DNA of 64,000 nt from JAEZDR01 sp039811185 (GCA_039811185.1 JBDHYF010000002.1:248001-312000); one strand, 5' to 3'; positions 1 to 8,185 are shown, counted from the first letter of the stretch. A program made the numbers and translations. The notes: generated by a model not told the origin, from the letters alone.

Positions 1-2
1 CA

Positions 3-86
3 TTGCCCGAGCTGCCTTTAATGCAGCAGGAGAACTTTTTAAAAGACCATATCTTACTTTATTTCGAACAAAACGATTTTCAATAA
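3..86 (+). CDS. 3' end of an unidentified gene (5' truncated by window edge)
   Basis: The frame beginning at base 3 is open and ends at TAA 84-86. It gives a 27-residue C-terminal fragment ending in LLYFEQNDFQ. The stop shares its last A with the ATG of the following cyclophilin gene (TAATG), the kind of junction expected of translationally coupled operon neighbours. That junction is the main reason for treating this as a real gene end. The fragment is too short to assign to a family. The cyclophilin frame is also open through this stretch, so a longer cyclophilin cannot be ruled out, but its signal peptide begins at base 86. Confidence 0.45.
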   Translation: MPELPLMQQENFLKDHILLYFEQNDFQ

Positions 87-790
87 TGAACAGGAAATTT
101 TTGTTGTTGGCGATTTGCCTTTTAGGCGCAACGGCCCCGGTTTTTTCGCAAAAGAAACAGAAGTCTGAAAACAAAACACTCACCGATCAGCGAACCAAAG
201 TAGAGATTCTCACCGATTCGGGCCGTATGGTAGTGGTTCTTTACGACTCCACTCCGCTGCATAAAGCCAACTTTATCCATTTGGTAAAGTCGGGATTTTA
301 CGACAGTCTGCTATTTCACCGGATTATTGAAGGGTTTATGATTCAGGGCGGCGATCCGGAAAGCAAATATGCGGCTGATGGTGTACCGCTGGGTAATGGC
401 TCGGCACCGGGCAACCGCATACCGGCCGAATTCAGCAATCAGTTGTTTCACAAAAAGGGCGCATTGGCGGCAGCACGCGATAACAACCCGATGAAAGAAA
501 GCAGCAATTGCCAGTTTTATATTGTGCAGGGAAAAATCTACACCGATTCTCTCTTAAATATGATTGAATGTTCGCGGGTTCGGAGCGCCAATCCTAATTT
601 TTATTACACGGACGCGCAAAGAACAATTTACAAAACCATAGGAGGAACGCCTTTTCTTGATCAGAACTACACCGTTTTTGGCGAACTGATAGAAGGTTTT
701 GATGTATTGGATAAAATTGCTTCGGTTCCGAAGGCAGCCGGCGACCGCCCCGTTACAAATATGAGAATGAGAATGAAGCTGATTAATTGA
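86..790 (+). CDS. Secreted cyclophilin-type peptidyl-prolyl cis-trans isomerase
   Basis: This 234-residue protein should catalyse cis-trans isomerisation of prolyl bonds in proteins folding outside the cytoplasm. The N-terminus (MNRKFLLLAICLLGATAPVF, then SQ) is a signal peptide with likely cleavage near residue 21. The cyclophilin fold follows at about residues 37-232. It shows the active-site segment FHRIIEGFMIQGGDP, then AAARDNNPMKESSNCQFYI and a late VFGELIEGFDVLDKI block. An insertion of roughly 30 residues after QGKIYTD, compared with minimal cyclophilins, is usual for Bacteroidota secreted forms. It overlaps the upstream stop by one base. The family call is secure. Whether the protein is periplasmic or surface-exposed is not shown by the sequence. 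Confidence 0.9.
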   Translation: MNRKFLLLAICLLGATAPVFSQKKQKSENKTLTDQRTKVEILTDSGRMVVVLYDSTPLHKANFIHLVKSGFYDSLLFHRIIEGFMIQGGDPESKYAADGVPLGNGSAPGNRIPAEFSNQLFHKKGALAAARDNNPMKESSNCQFYIVQGKIYTDSLLNMIECSRVRSANPNFYYTDAQRTIYKTIGGTPFLDQNYTVFGELIEGFDVLDKIASVPKAAGDRPVTNMRMRMKLIN

Positions 791-825
791 TATTTTCGCA
801 CCATTATTTATTTAAAATCTGAATT

Positions 826-1206
826 ATGAATTTTCCATCTGAATTGCGGTACACAAAAGATCATGAATGGGTAAAAATGATTGATGATAAAACAGCGCTG
901 ATCGGCATTACAGACTTTGCTCAAAGTGAGTTGGGCGACATTGTATATGTTGATATTAATTCCGTTGGAAATGCGTTGGGTGCAGACGAAATTTTCGGAA
1001 CAGTGGAAGCCGTAAAAACGGTCAGCGATTTGTTTTTGCCGGTTGCTGCCACTGTGGAAGAGGTAAATGCCGAACTTGAAAAACAACCCGATCTGGTAAA
1101 TTCGGATCCTTATGGAAAGGGCTGGATGGTGAAAGTTACCGTTTCCAATGCAGCCGATGTAGATACATTAATGGATGCGGAAGCCTACCGCGCGTTGGTG
1201 CAATAA
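826..1206 (+). CDS. gcvH: Glycine cleavage system H protein
   Basis: GcvH is the lipoyl-carrying shuttle protein of the glycine cleavage complex and moves the aminomethyl group between the P, T and L proteins. The 126-residue protein has the usual length. It shows the N-terminal YTKDHEWV block and the lipoylation motif GTVEAVKTVSDL, with Lys64 as the modified residue. Its C-terminal half carries NSDPYGKGWMVKV. The start at 826 is the only Met giving the standard N-terminus MNFPSELRYTKDHEW. No other gcv gene is in the window, so P, T and L must be encoded elsewhere. A TATTTTCG sequence at 791-798 could be a degenerate -7 box. A strong intrinsic terminator follows the stop. Confidence 0.96.
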   Translation: MNFPSELRYTKDHEWVKMIDDKTALIGITDFAQSELGDIVYVDINSVGNALGADEIFGTVEAVKTVSDLFLPVAATVEEVNAELEKQPDLVNSDPYGKGWMVKVTVSNAADVDTLMDAEAYRALVQ

Positions 1207-1228
1207 AACGAATACTGATAAAATACCG

Positions 1229-1256
1229 GCTGAACCATCAATGGTTCAGCTTTTTT
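1229..1256 (+). terminator. Intrinsic terminator of gcvH
   Basis: A perfect inverted repeat, GCTGAACCAT at 1229-1238 and ATGGTTCAGC at 1241-1250, is followed at once by six T residues. It begins 22 bases after the gcvH stop. The T-run ends 5 bases before the ATG chosen for the VanZ-like gene, so the hairpin occupies the position of that gene's leader. Confidence 0.88.
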
Positions 1257-1261
1257 ATGTT

Positions 1262-1669
1262 ATGAAGAAAGCCGTGATGATAGCCGCACTGTTGTTTTTT
1301 GTTGCGGTGAATGTGCTGCTCGTGCTTCCAGCCGAGGAGTTGCCGGAGCTAAGTTTTCTCGGATTTTTAACCGATAAATTTCAGCATGCGTTCGTGTATG
1401 GCTTAATGTGTTTGCTGTTTTCCGGCATTTTTCTGATGTCGGGAAAATATCGTCGCAGAACCTATGTAATGATAAGCCTGTTAGCGGTAACACATGGTGT
1501 GGCAATGGAATTTGTTCAGGAATTTTTCACGGAAAACCGTGCATTCGATGTATGGGATATGGTGGCAGATGCTATTGGCGTTGTCGTAAGCTATATGATT
1601 GTTGTTGGGGTAATAATTCCCCGAAAAAAAATAGGCCCCTGTAGAAACAGGGGCCGCAACCAAAACTAA
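1262..1669 (+). CDS. VanZ-like family membrane protein
   Basis: This is a 135-residue small integral membrane protein with four predicted membrane segments: about 2-18, 36-54, 66-84 and 100-120. It carries the VanZ-like features DKFQHAFVYGLM and EFVQEFFTENRAFDVWDMVADAIGV. VanZ homologues of this size are common in Bacteroidota next to gcvH; their function is unknown, and the link to teicoplanin resistance does not carry over. I chose ATG 1262 (MKKAVMIAALLFF) because it leads directly into the first membrane helix. An in-frame ATG at 1241 lies inside the gcvH terminator hairpin. The C-terminal codons overlap another hairpin (1634-1655) that looks like a terminator for the opposite strand. Confidence 0.78.
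   Translation: MKKAVMIAALLFFVAVNVLLVLPAEELPELSFLGFLTDKFQHAFVYGLMCLLFSGIFLMSGKYRRRTYVMISLLAVTHGVAMEFVQEFFTENRAFDVWDMVADAIGVVVSYMIVVGVIIPRKKIGPCRNRGRNQN
1624..1655 (-). terminator. Leftward intrinsic terminator overlapping the VanZ 3' end
   Basis: The inverted repeat GGCCCCTGT (1634-1642) and ACAGGGGCC (1647-1655) has a 4-base loop and is flanked on its left by eight A residues (1624-1631). Read on the minus strand it is a 9-bp GC-rich stem followed by a U-tract, a classic terminator. It lies about 150 bases beyond the safE stop and is the first good end for the cco operon transcript. It sits inside the last codons of the VanZ-like gene. Confidence 0.75.
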
Positions 1670-1675
1670 CTGCTT

Positions 1676-1759
1676 ATGAGAAAATTGACTACTTGCTTAA
1701 ATATTATTGACAAACGTAATGCCAAGAAAAATACATCAGCAAGAACTAATTTATCTTAA
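1676..1759 (+). other. Possible 27-codon ORF in the VanZ-safE gap
   Basis: The 134-base gap between the VanZ stop and the safE stop contains a small ORF starting MRKLTTCLNII and ending at TAA 1757-1759. It starts 7 bases after the VanZ stop and lies opposite the 3' UTR expected for the cco transcript. It has no recognisable domain, no ribosome-binding site and no composition support. It may be a leader-like relic or chance. Nothing else is visible in the gap. Confidence 0.15.
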
Positions 1760-1803
1760 GAACGTAAATTTCCAGAAAAGATTAATAAAACAATGTTAAG
1801 AGA

Positions 1804-2508
1804 TTAGTGGCAGGATGCCGCATTCCCGAAAAAGCCATCCGAGTCAGGACTTAAATAGGGGATCCCGAGGTTTAATCCTCGCAAAATCAATAGAATACCC
1901 ATAAAAGCCATCACATAGGGAGTTAACTTTTTCATCAGGTTTCGGGCTTGAATGCCCGCAACAAATCCAAAGATATTCAGCGCAAACATTGCAGGGATGG
2001 TACCCAGGCCGAAGAAAGTCATAAACAGAATACTCTTCCCGAGCGAGGCAGTGGCCACCGCGCCTGTAATGGCCAAATACACCATGCCACAGGGCAAAAT
2101 CCCATTAGCGAGCCCAATGAGGAACGTGCTCTTTAAGCCGGGTTGTTGAAGTTTTTTCCCAATAAATGAAAGCAGGAAATGGTTGTTTTTAAACAACTGA
2201 AATTTCAGGTGACGCCGGCTTATGAAAATATACCCTACAATTCCCAGTAACGTAAAGCCTGCGCCGATTGTGAACCATTGTTGCATACCTGCGATAAAAA
2301 TTTGCCGGCCGATGATACCGAAAATTAAACCGAAGAGCGAATAAGTTAGCACACGTCCAAGGTTGTACAGGATAATTCCCAAAACTTTTTTATTGGGCGA
2401 TAAACTTGTAATAGGAAGGGAAAATGCAATTGCGCCACACATTCCCACGCAGTGGAAGCTGCTGATGAGACCAAGGGTAAAAGCGATTGCGATAAATTCA
2501 AATCCCAT
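1804..2508 (-). CDS. SafE/DsbD_2-type membrane protein at the end of the cco operon
   Basis: This 234-residue polytopic membrane protein has about six predicted helices. The first helix holds the conserved SSFHCVGMCG signature (His19, Cys20, Cys24) of the sulfite exporter TauE/SafE and DsbD_2 family. Members next to cbb3 oxidase genes are thought to take part in copper handling or maturation; that role is inferred from context only. The C-terminus ends in NAASCH, adding another Cys-His pair. Its ATG shares one base with the fixH stop (TAATG on the minus strand), so the two are probably translationally coupled. It is the last gene of the operon, ahead of the hairpin at 1624-1655. Confidence 0.82.
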   Translation of the reverse strand: MGFEFIAIAFTLGLISSFHCVGMCGAIAFSLPITSLSPNKKVLGIILYNLGRVLTYSLFGLIFGIIGRQIFIAGMQQWFTIGAGFTLLGIVGYIFISRRHLKFQLFKNNHFLLSFIGKKLQQPGLKSTFLIGLANGILPCGMVYLAITGAVATASLGKSILFMTFFGLGTIPAMFALNIFGFVAGIQARNLMKKLTPYVMAFMGILLILRGLNLGIPYLSPDSDGFFGNAASCH

Positions 2509-2945
2509 TACAATAACTCAATTGGTTCTTCGGAATAGTAAGTTGTTTCACCGGCTTTATAGCTCACCTTAACATAATAACGCTCAGGCAGCAGTTCAGA
2601 TTTTGGAACGGTAAACTTTCCGTCCTCAAGATGGGTTAGAGCGAACTTCCGGTCATTAGAAGCATTTGTTTTGCAGTAAAACCAAGCCTCGCCGGTAATG
2701 CCAAGGTTTTTCACTTCTTCCGGAAAACTGATAACCACGTTTCCGTTCGAAAGTTCTACAGCCAGTTCACTGATTTTGTTGGCGTTTTTTATTGCATCGA
2801 GTTTGTCTTGATATTTCAGTTCTTCTTTATAGTAGTCTTTCGTTACCAGATCAAATTCGGTATTCATGGCTTTATACACCAAAAATCCAATCAGCAGTAC
2901 GAAAGCGCTGAACCCAATGGTTATTTTATATCCCCAGCTCATCAT
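2508..2945 (-). CDS. fixH: FixH-family cbb3 oxidase assembly protein
   Basis: The protein has 145 residues with one N-terminal transmembrane helix (about residues 7-25). A short periplasmic coil with KDYYKEELKYQDKLD precedes a beta-rich domain. The DYYKEELKYQ segment is typical of FixH/CcoH proteins, which are needed for assembly of cbb3 cytochrome oxidase, probably at the CcoP/CcoG stage. Its placement between ccoG and safE supports the call. It starts 2 bases after the ccoG stop and overlaps safE by one base. Sequence conservation in this family is low, so the call rests on topology, the YY-KEELKYQ motif and context together. Confidence 0.85.
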   Translation of the reverse strand: MMSWGYKITIGFSAFVLLIGFLVYKAMNTEFDLVTKDYYKEELKYQDKLDAIKNANKISELAVELSNGNVVISFPEEVKNLGITGEAWFYCKTNASNDRKFALTHLEDGKFTVPKSELLPERYYVKVSYKAGETTYYSEEPIELL

Positions 2946-2947
2946 TA

Positions 2948-4381
2948 TTAATTTACAGGTCCTAAAAAGTTAGTAGTGATAACCGAAATCCTTTTCCCTT
3001 CTGCGTACAAACCCAGATCGATTTCTGTTTTTCTTTTGTGAATTTTTTCTCTGGGCAGAATTACAAAGAAAGAGCCTGCTCCCTGCCCTTCTTTTGCAAT
3101 ATTGATGTGGGAACCCCCAATGATTTGGATTTCGCCATTCATCGCCTCCAATTTAATTTCCAGCGGAATGTTCGACACGGTTTTGTTAACCAGCTTGATG
3201 TTATACAAGTTCGAAATGCTGTCGGCACCGCGTTCCTGATACAACATTCCGGGTGTGCGGATGATCGTTGCACCAATGTCTTTGCGCGTGTATAACAAAG
3301 CAGAAATCAGTATTACAAACGTAAGGCATAGCCCGGTATACAGCTTCATCCGGCCCGTAAAACGAAGCGGCTTGCCTTCCGCAATTGCGTTTTCCGAAGC
3401 GTATCGGATAAGGCCTCTCGGTTTCCCGATTTTGTCCATCACTTCGTTGCACGCATCTATACAAGCCGTGCAACCAACACATTCCATCTGCACACCGTTT
3501 CTGATGTCGATGCCGGTAGGACAAACCGTTACGCACTTAAAGCAATCAATGCAATCGCCCAGTTCGGCGCCGGGTGCTGCTGCCTTAAAATTTCCCCTCG
3601 GCTCGCCGCGTTTGTAGTCGTACGCTACAATCATTGAGTTTTTATCGAGCAGCACACTTTGAAGACGGCCGTAAGGGCAAACCACCGTACAAACCTGCTC
3701 GCGGAAGTAAGAGTACACGCCGTAAAAAACACCGGAGAATATCAGCATGGCAGAAAGGCCGCCAAGGTGCTCCGTAACCGGCCCTTTAATAATTTCTACT
3801 AAGGCCGGCATGCCGATGATGTACGCAAGAAAGAAGTTCCCGATAACGAATGAGAGCGCAAAAAAAGCAATGTGCTTTGCCGAAACCTTTATCATTTTTT
3901 CGGTTGACCACGGCGCTTTTTTCAGCATACGCTGCTGATTGGCATTTCCTAAAATAGCAAACTCTATCCGCCGGAAAAGCATTTCCATAAAGATGGTCTG
4001 AGGGCATGCCCATCCGCAAAATAAACGGCCGAATGCTGCTGTAAACAAAACGATGAACAGCACTGCGGTAACCATGATTAACCCAAAAATGAAAAAATCC
4101 TGCGGCCAGAACACTTTTCCAAAAAGGATGAACTTGGTTTCAGGTACATTAAACATTAAAAATGGCCGGCCATTTACTTGTATAAACGGCAAGCCGAAGA
4201 AGGCAATAAAATAGAAGTAACTCAGTGCTTTTCGGATGTTAAAAAGCTTGCCGGAAGGTTTCGTTGCATAAATCCACTTCCGCTTTCCCTGCTCATCAAC
4301 AGTAGCCAGGTGATCCCTGAATTCGTTGGGATCGACCTGGGCTTTTCTGTTTTTATTTTTTTTCAACGTTGTTTCAGACAT
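2948..4381 (-). CDS. ccoG: Cytochrome c oxidase accessory protein CcoG (FixG), polyferredoxin
   Basis: CcoG is a membrane polyferredoxin linked to copper reduction during cbb3 oxidase maturation. The 477-residue protein has about five membrane helices (near 53-70, 95-118, 168-190, 208-228 and 342-362). It has the paired membrane-proximal motifs FCGWACPQT and CTVVCPYGR. Two 4Fe-4S motifs follow: Cys277, 280, 283, 287 and Cys301, 304, 307, 311. A C-terminal immunoglobulin-like FixG domain covers about 380-477. All expected cysteines are present. It lies 29 bases downstream of ccoP and 2 bases upstream of fixH in the operon. The copper ATPase gene ccoI, often found with ccoG, is absent here. Confidence 0.95.
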   Translation of the reverse strand: MSETTLKKNKNRKAQVDPNEFRDHLATVDEQGKRKWIYATKPSGKLFNIRKALSYFYFIAFFGLPFIQVNGRPFLMFNVPETKFILFGKVFWPQDFFIFGLIMVTAVLFIVLFTAAFGRLFCGWACPQTIFMEMLFRRIEFAILGNANQQRMLKKAPWSTEKMIKVSAKHIAFFALSFVIGNFFLAYIIGMPALVEIIKGPVTEHLGGLSAMLIFSGVFYGVYSYFREQVCTVVCPYGRLQSVLLDKNSMIVAYDYKRGEPRGNFKAAAPGAELGDCIDCFKCVTVCPTGIDIRNGVQMECVGCTACIDACNEVMDKIGKPRGLIRYASENAIAEGKPLRFTGRMKLYTGLCLTFVILISALLYTRKDIGATIIRTPGMLYQERGADSISNLYNIKLVNKTVSNIPLEIKLEAMNGEIQIIGGSHINIAKEGQGAGSFFVILPREKIHKRKTEIDLGLYAEGKRISVITTNFLGPVN

Positions 4382-4410
4382 AGTTCAATTCGGTTAGCAA
4401 AATCTGCGGC

Positions 4411-5583
4411 TTACAACACTGCGGTAGATTTTGTGGTGATGGAGTCCTGGCTTGTGCCTTCAGTTGCTCCTTCGTTATAAATTTCTCCTTCTGGCGCCTT
4501 CGGATTTGCCGGTTTGCTGCCTTTCAGCGATTTTACGTAGCTGGCAATCTGCGCAATTTGTACGGGCGAAAAATCATCTTTCCAACTCTTCATCCCTTTT
4601 TCGATGTAACCGTATTTTATGGTTTTAAAGATGTCGTTGATGCTGCCTCCGTGGATCCAGTATTCGTCGGCTAGGTTTGGCCCTACAACACCGCCTCCGT
4701 CAGCACCATGGCAGGCCGCACATACGGCTGTATAGTTCTTTTTACCCGCTTCAATATCGGCGGGATTATCAAGAAAAGTAACCGAGTTTTCATCCACGAG
4801 ATTCTTTGCATTTTTCAGATATTCTTCTTTCTTCAGCTCGGCTTTTGCCACAGCAATTTCGTATTCCTGAATGCTGTCGGGAGCCGTTTTTGAAACGTGG
4901 TGCTGCCACAGGTATACGCCGGAAAAAATGATGGTAATATAGAAGCTCCACAACCACCAGGGCGGAAGATTGTTGTCGAGTTCGCGGATGCCGTCGTAGT
5001 TGTGGTCGAGCAGAATGTCATCTTCTTTACTCTGTGGTTTAAAGGCATTTATTTTTTGCCAGAGGTTCTTCCAGAATTCAGATGACGACACGCTTTCAGC
5101 CGCTGTTGCTGCGGTGCCGAAGTCGGCAGCGGCCTTTTGTTTTTGTGAAGCAATCAGCTTCGATATGTTGAACAGCAGTCCGAAAATAATCACGAGTTCT
5201 ACCGCTATAATGATGATAAGCGTGTAGTAGGCAGTTGCTGACAGTCCGCTGTAGTTGGTTGCAGTGGCGGTAACAGCAGCCTCAGCATCTTGTGCAATTG
5301 ATGGAAGTGAGAGCATAGAAAATAGCGCAAGGAGCGTGGCCGGTTTAGATGCCGACTTTTTAAATTCGCTCCATTTCAGCTGAGCCGTGCCTAACAGAAT
5401 ATACGCAAGCAAGCCGATAATCAACAGCAATACGAAGGCAATAACTGTTAAGGTAACTGCCAGATTATTGTTGAGCACAGAGGGCTTGGGTGGTCCGGCT
5501 GCAAAAGCAGGAGCTATGGTGACAATGCTTAAGGCGGTCGGCAGCACGATCCTGAGTTTGAACAATTTTATTAAAGATTTCAT
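4411..5583 (-). CDS. ccoP: cbb3-type cytochrome c oxidase subunit III (CcoP), mono-haem form
   Basis: CcoP is the haem c subunit that passes electrons towards the catalytic subunit. This 390-residue protein starts with a hydrophobic segment ending AFAAG, followed by a helix at about 41-64 and a second pair at about 119-141. The conserved CcoP segment DGIRELDNNLPPWWLW (197-212) leads into another helix. The C-terminal domain holds one haem c site, Cys288-Ala-Ala-Cys291-His292, with Met331 as the probable axial ligand. Proteobacterial CcoP usually has two CxxCH motifs; only one is found here. The acidic and Thr/Ser-rich last 30 residues look disordered. It sits between ccoQ and ccoG in the operon. 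Confidence 0.93.
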   Translation of the reverse strand: MKSLIKLFKLRIVLPTALSIVTIAPAFAAGPPKPSVLNNNLAVTLTVIAFVLLLIIGLLAYILLGTAQLKWSEFKKSASKPATLLALFSMLSLPSIAQDAEAAVTATATNYSGLSATAYYTLIIIIAVELVIIFGLLFNISKLIASQKQKAAADFGTAATAAESVSSSEFWKNLWQKINAFKPQSKEDDILLDHNYDGIRELDNNLPPWWLWSFYITIIFSGVYLWQHHVSKTAPDSIQEYEIAVAKAELKKEEYLKNAKNLVDENSVTFLDNPADIEAGKKNYTAVCAACHGADGGGVVGPNLADEYWIHGGSINDIFKTIKYGYIEKGMKSWKDDFSPVQIAQIASYVKSLKGSKPANPKAPEGEIYNEGATEGTSQDSITTKSTAVL

Positions 5584-5603
5584 TTTGTCTTTATTTAAAT
5601 AGA

Positions 5604-5762
5604 TTATTCTAATGGTAGATTATTCATTCTGTCGATAAACTTTTTATCTGCCTTCCATGCCCACAGTGTCATAACTAAAAAGAAGAAGAAGAAGATAAAG
5701 AAAGATGCCATCGCGTATACATCTACTCCTGTAATGGTTTCCAGATAATTGATAAATTTCAT
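5604..5762 (-). CDS. ccoQ: CcoQ-like small cbb3 oxidase subunit
   Basis: This 52-residue ORF lies in the gap between the ccoNO fusion and ccoP. It encodes one transmembrane helix at about residues 16-35 with a striking run of phenylalanines (FFIFFFFFLV). A short cytoplasmic tail beginning WAWKADKKFID follows. This size, topology and position match CcoQ/FixQ, which stabilises the CcoP association with the core complex. It starts 6 bases after the ccoNO stop and ends 20 bases before ccoP. CcoQ sequences are poorly conserved, so the call depends on context and topology. Confidence 0.82.
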   Translation of the reverse strand: MKFINYLETITGVDVYAMASFFIFFFFFLVMTLWAWKADKKFIDRMNNLPLE

Positions 5763-5768
5763 AGCGGT

Positions 5769-7901
5769 TTATTTGTTGGCGGTTTCAGATCTTTTTTCGG
5801 CTTTAATATCCGTTCCAACGCGTTGCAGATAGGCTATCAGCGCAACCATTTCTGTATTGGCGGCTGCTTCAATCTTATCGCGTTTCAGGTTTTGCTTCAC
5901 CTTGTTGGCTTGTTGCATTAAATCGCTGTTGGCAACTTTGTCGTAGCCCTCGGGATAAGGTACACCGAGTTTTATCATGGCTCTGATTTTGGCCGGTGTT
6001 GAAGCGGTATCCAAACTGTTGTCGGCGAGCCATGGGTAGTTCGGCATAATCGATCCGGGGCTCATGCTTGTGGGTTCCAGCATGTGGTTGTAATGCCAGC
6101 TATCCGGATACTTTCCACCAATTCTTGCCAAATCGGGCCCGGTGCGTTTACTACCCCATTGAAACGGATGATCGTAAATAAACTCACCTGCCTTGCTGTA
6201 TTCTCCATAGCGCGCAACCTCATCGCGGAACGGCCTCACCATTTGTGAGTGACAGAGATAACAGCCTTCTCTGATGTAGATATCGCGGCCTTGAAGTTCG
6301 AGCGGTGTATAAGGCTTCACCGACGCAATAGTAGGTACGTTCGATTTTACAAGGAAGGTGGGAACAATTTCCAGAACGCCTCCAATGGCGACAGCAACCA
6401 GGCTGAATACTAGCAACTGCACCGGTCTTCTTTCAATCCATCTGTGCCAGTGTTCTTTTCCATGAGCCGGAATATGTTTGGGAAGTGCAGGCGCTTCCGC
6501 TGCTTCTTCTGCTTCAAGTTCTCCTGCCTTAACGGTTTTCCAGATGTTGAAAATCATCATAAACACACCGGTCAGGTAAAGCAATCCGCCTACGCTTCTG
6601 GCAATGTACAAGGGAATTAAGTTGGTAACGGTTTCAAGAAACTGAAACTTCAGTTGCCCTTCTTCGGTAAAAGCTTTCCACATAATGCTCTGCTCAAAAC
6701 CTGCCCAATACATGGGAACAGCGTATAAGATAATTCCAAGTGTTCCAATCCAGAAGTGGTTAGTGGCCAGCTTTTTACTGTAAAGCGGCGTCTTAAATAT
6801 TTTAGGGATAATCCAGTATAGCACACCGAAGGTTAAAAATCCATTCCATCCAAGCGCGCCTACGTGAACGTGTGCAATGGTCCAGTCGGTAAAGTGTGAA
6901 ATGGCGTTTACGTTTTTCAGGCTCAGCATGGGGCCTTCGAAAGTGGCCATACCGTAGCAAGTAACCGCCACCACCATAAATTTCAGAATGGGGTCTTCTC
7001 TTACTTTGTCCCATGCGCCTCTTAGCGTAAACAAACCGTTTAACATACCGCCCCAGCTTGGCGCCAAAAGCATGATGCTGAACACGGTGCCCAAACTTTG
7101 CGCCCAGTCGGGTAAAGCAGTGTACAATAGGTGGTGTGGACCCGCCCAGATATAAATAAAAATCAATGCCCAAAAGTGAATGATGGAAAGACGATAGCTG
7201 TAAATGGGCCTGTTAGCTGCTTTCGGAAGAAAGTAATACATCAATCCCAAATATGGCGTTGTTAAAAAGAAAGCTACTGCGTTGTGGCCGTACCACCATT
7301 GTACAAGGGCATCCTGAACACCCGCGTACCAGCTATAGCTTTTCCACATGGAAACCGGAATTTCGAATGAGTTTACAATGTGCAGCATAGCAACGGCAAC
7401 CCATGTTCCTAAATAAAACCAGATAGCAACATATAAGTGCGATTCTCTTCTCTTTAAAATGGTGCCGAACATATTAATACCAAATACCACCCATATTAAC
7501 GTGATGGCTATGTCGAGGGGCCATTCAAGCTCAGCATATTCCTTACTCGTTGTGTAGCCCATCAGCAGTGTAACAGCAGCCGCAGCAATAATGAGCTGCC
7601 ATCCCCAAAAGTGAATTTTGCTTAAAAGGTCGCTGTACATTCTTGCTTTACAGAGGCGTTGCAGCGAGTAATAAACTCCCATAAAAATTCCGTTACCCAC
7701 AAACGCAAAAATTACTGCGTTGGTGTGTACCGGCCGCACCCTTCCAAACGTGGTGGCGGGCAAGTCAAAATTCGCTTGTGGAAGGTAAATCTGAACCGCA
7801 GCAAGCAGTCCCGCAATCATACCAATCGTACCCCAAAAAATTGTGGCGTAGGCAAACCATTTTACTGTTCGGTTGTCGTAATAAAACTTTTCTAATTGCA
7901 T
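5769..7901 (-). CDS. ccoNO: Fused cbb3-type cytochrome c oxidase subunits I and II (CcoN-CcoO)
   Basis: This 710-residue protein joins the catalytic haem-copper subunit CcoN to the mono-haem subunit CcoO. Residues 1-about 460 hold about twelve membrane helices. They include the conserved histidine motifs RPVHTNAV (His59), WWYGHNAVAFF, GPHHLLY and AHVHVGALGWNG expected for haem b, haem b3 and CuB ligation. A charged linker of alanine and glutamate follows, then one helix at about 490-508. The CcoO domain has its haem c motif CYLCH at 547-551, and RTGPDLARIGGKYPDSWH. Separate genes are the norm in proteobacteria; fusion is common in Bacteroidota. The ORF is intact with no sign of a frameshift. 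Confidence 0.96.
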   Translation of the reverse strand: MQLEKFYYDNRTVKWFAYATIFWGTIGMIAGLLAAVQIYLPQANFDLPATTFGRVRPVHTNAVIFAFVGNGIFMGVYYSLQRLCKARMYSDLLSKIHFWGWQLIIAAAAVTLLMGYTTSKEYAELEWPLDIAITLIWVVFGINMFGTILKRRESHLYVAIWFYLGTWVAVAMLHIVNSFEIPVSMWKSYSWYAGVQDALVQWWYGHNAVAFFLTTPYLGLMYYFLPKAANRPIYSYRLSIIHFWALIFIYIWAGPHHLLYTALPDWAQSLGTVFSIMLLAPSWGGMLNGLFTLRGAWDKVREDPILKFMVVAVTCYGMATFEGPMLSLKNVNAISHFTDWTIAHVHVGALGWNGFLTFGVLYWIIPKIFKTPLYSKKLATNHFWIGTLGIILYAVPMYWAGFEQSIMWKAFTEEGQLKFQFLETVTNLIPLYIARSVGGLLYLTGVFMMIFNIWKTVKAGELEAEEAAEAPALPKHIPAHGKEHWHRWIERRPVQLLVFSLVAVAIGGVLEIVPTFLVKSNVPTIASVKPYTPLELQGRDIYIREGCYLCHSQMVRPFRDEVARYGEYSKAGEFIYDHPFQWGSKRTGPDLARIGGKYPDSWHYNHMLEPTSMSPGSIMPNYPWLADNSLDTASTPAKIRAMIKLGVPYPEGYDKVANSDLMQQANKVKQNLKRDKIEAAANTEMVALIAYLQRVGTDIKAEKRSETANK

Positions 7902-7928
7902 GTTCTATTCTTGGTTTATTAGTCCTTG

Positions 7929-8117
7929 TTAGATGGCCGGCTTTTCGGCTTTAGAATGAGAAGGGTTTTTTGTAACGGGTTTGTCATCAAACAACATACG
8001 CAGCGGCGGACTTTTCTGATCGTCGAACTGCCCTTTTTTCACGCTCCAGATAAATCCAAAAAGGAAAAAAGCAGCCACCACAATACTTGCAAGCAAAAGC
8101 ATCAGTATAACTCCCAT
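7929..8117 (-). CDS. ccoS: cbb3 oxidase maturation protein CcoS
   Basis: This 62-residue protein has a single N-terminal transmembrane helix (about residues 2-23) followed by FIWSVKKGQFDDQKSPPLRM. The WSVKKGQFDD-P pattern is the conserved core of CcoS, which is needed to load cofactors into the cbb3 catalytic subunit. It is the first gene of the operon, 27 bases ahead of ccoNO. In many genomes ccoS directly follows the copper ATPase gene ccoI, which is missing here. The promoter and an FNR-like palindrome lie immediately upstream. Confidence 0.9.
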   Translation of the reverse strand: MGVILMLLLASIVVAAFFLFGFIWSVKKGQFDDQKSPPLRMLFDDKPVTKNPSHSKAEKPAI

Positions 8118-8139
8118 ATTGCCCCCAATTTTGAAAGGG

Positions 8140-8147
8140 CAAAAGTA
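8140..8147 (-). promoter_or_regulatory. Probable -7 promoter box of the cco operon
   Basis: The minus strand reads TACTTTTG, an exact match to the Bacteroidota -7 consensus TAnnTTTG, 22 bases upstream of the ccoS start. Transcription would begin near 8135. No clear -33 TTG is seen at normal spacing, which would fit an activator-dependent promoter using the palindrome at 8186-8213. Confidence 0.55.
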
Positions 8148-8185
8148 GCCTCAGCCCCGCTTGTTGCCGGTTGACAATACTCATT

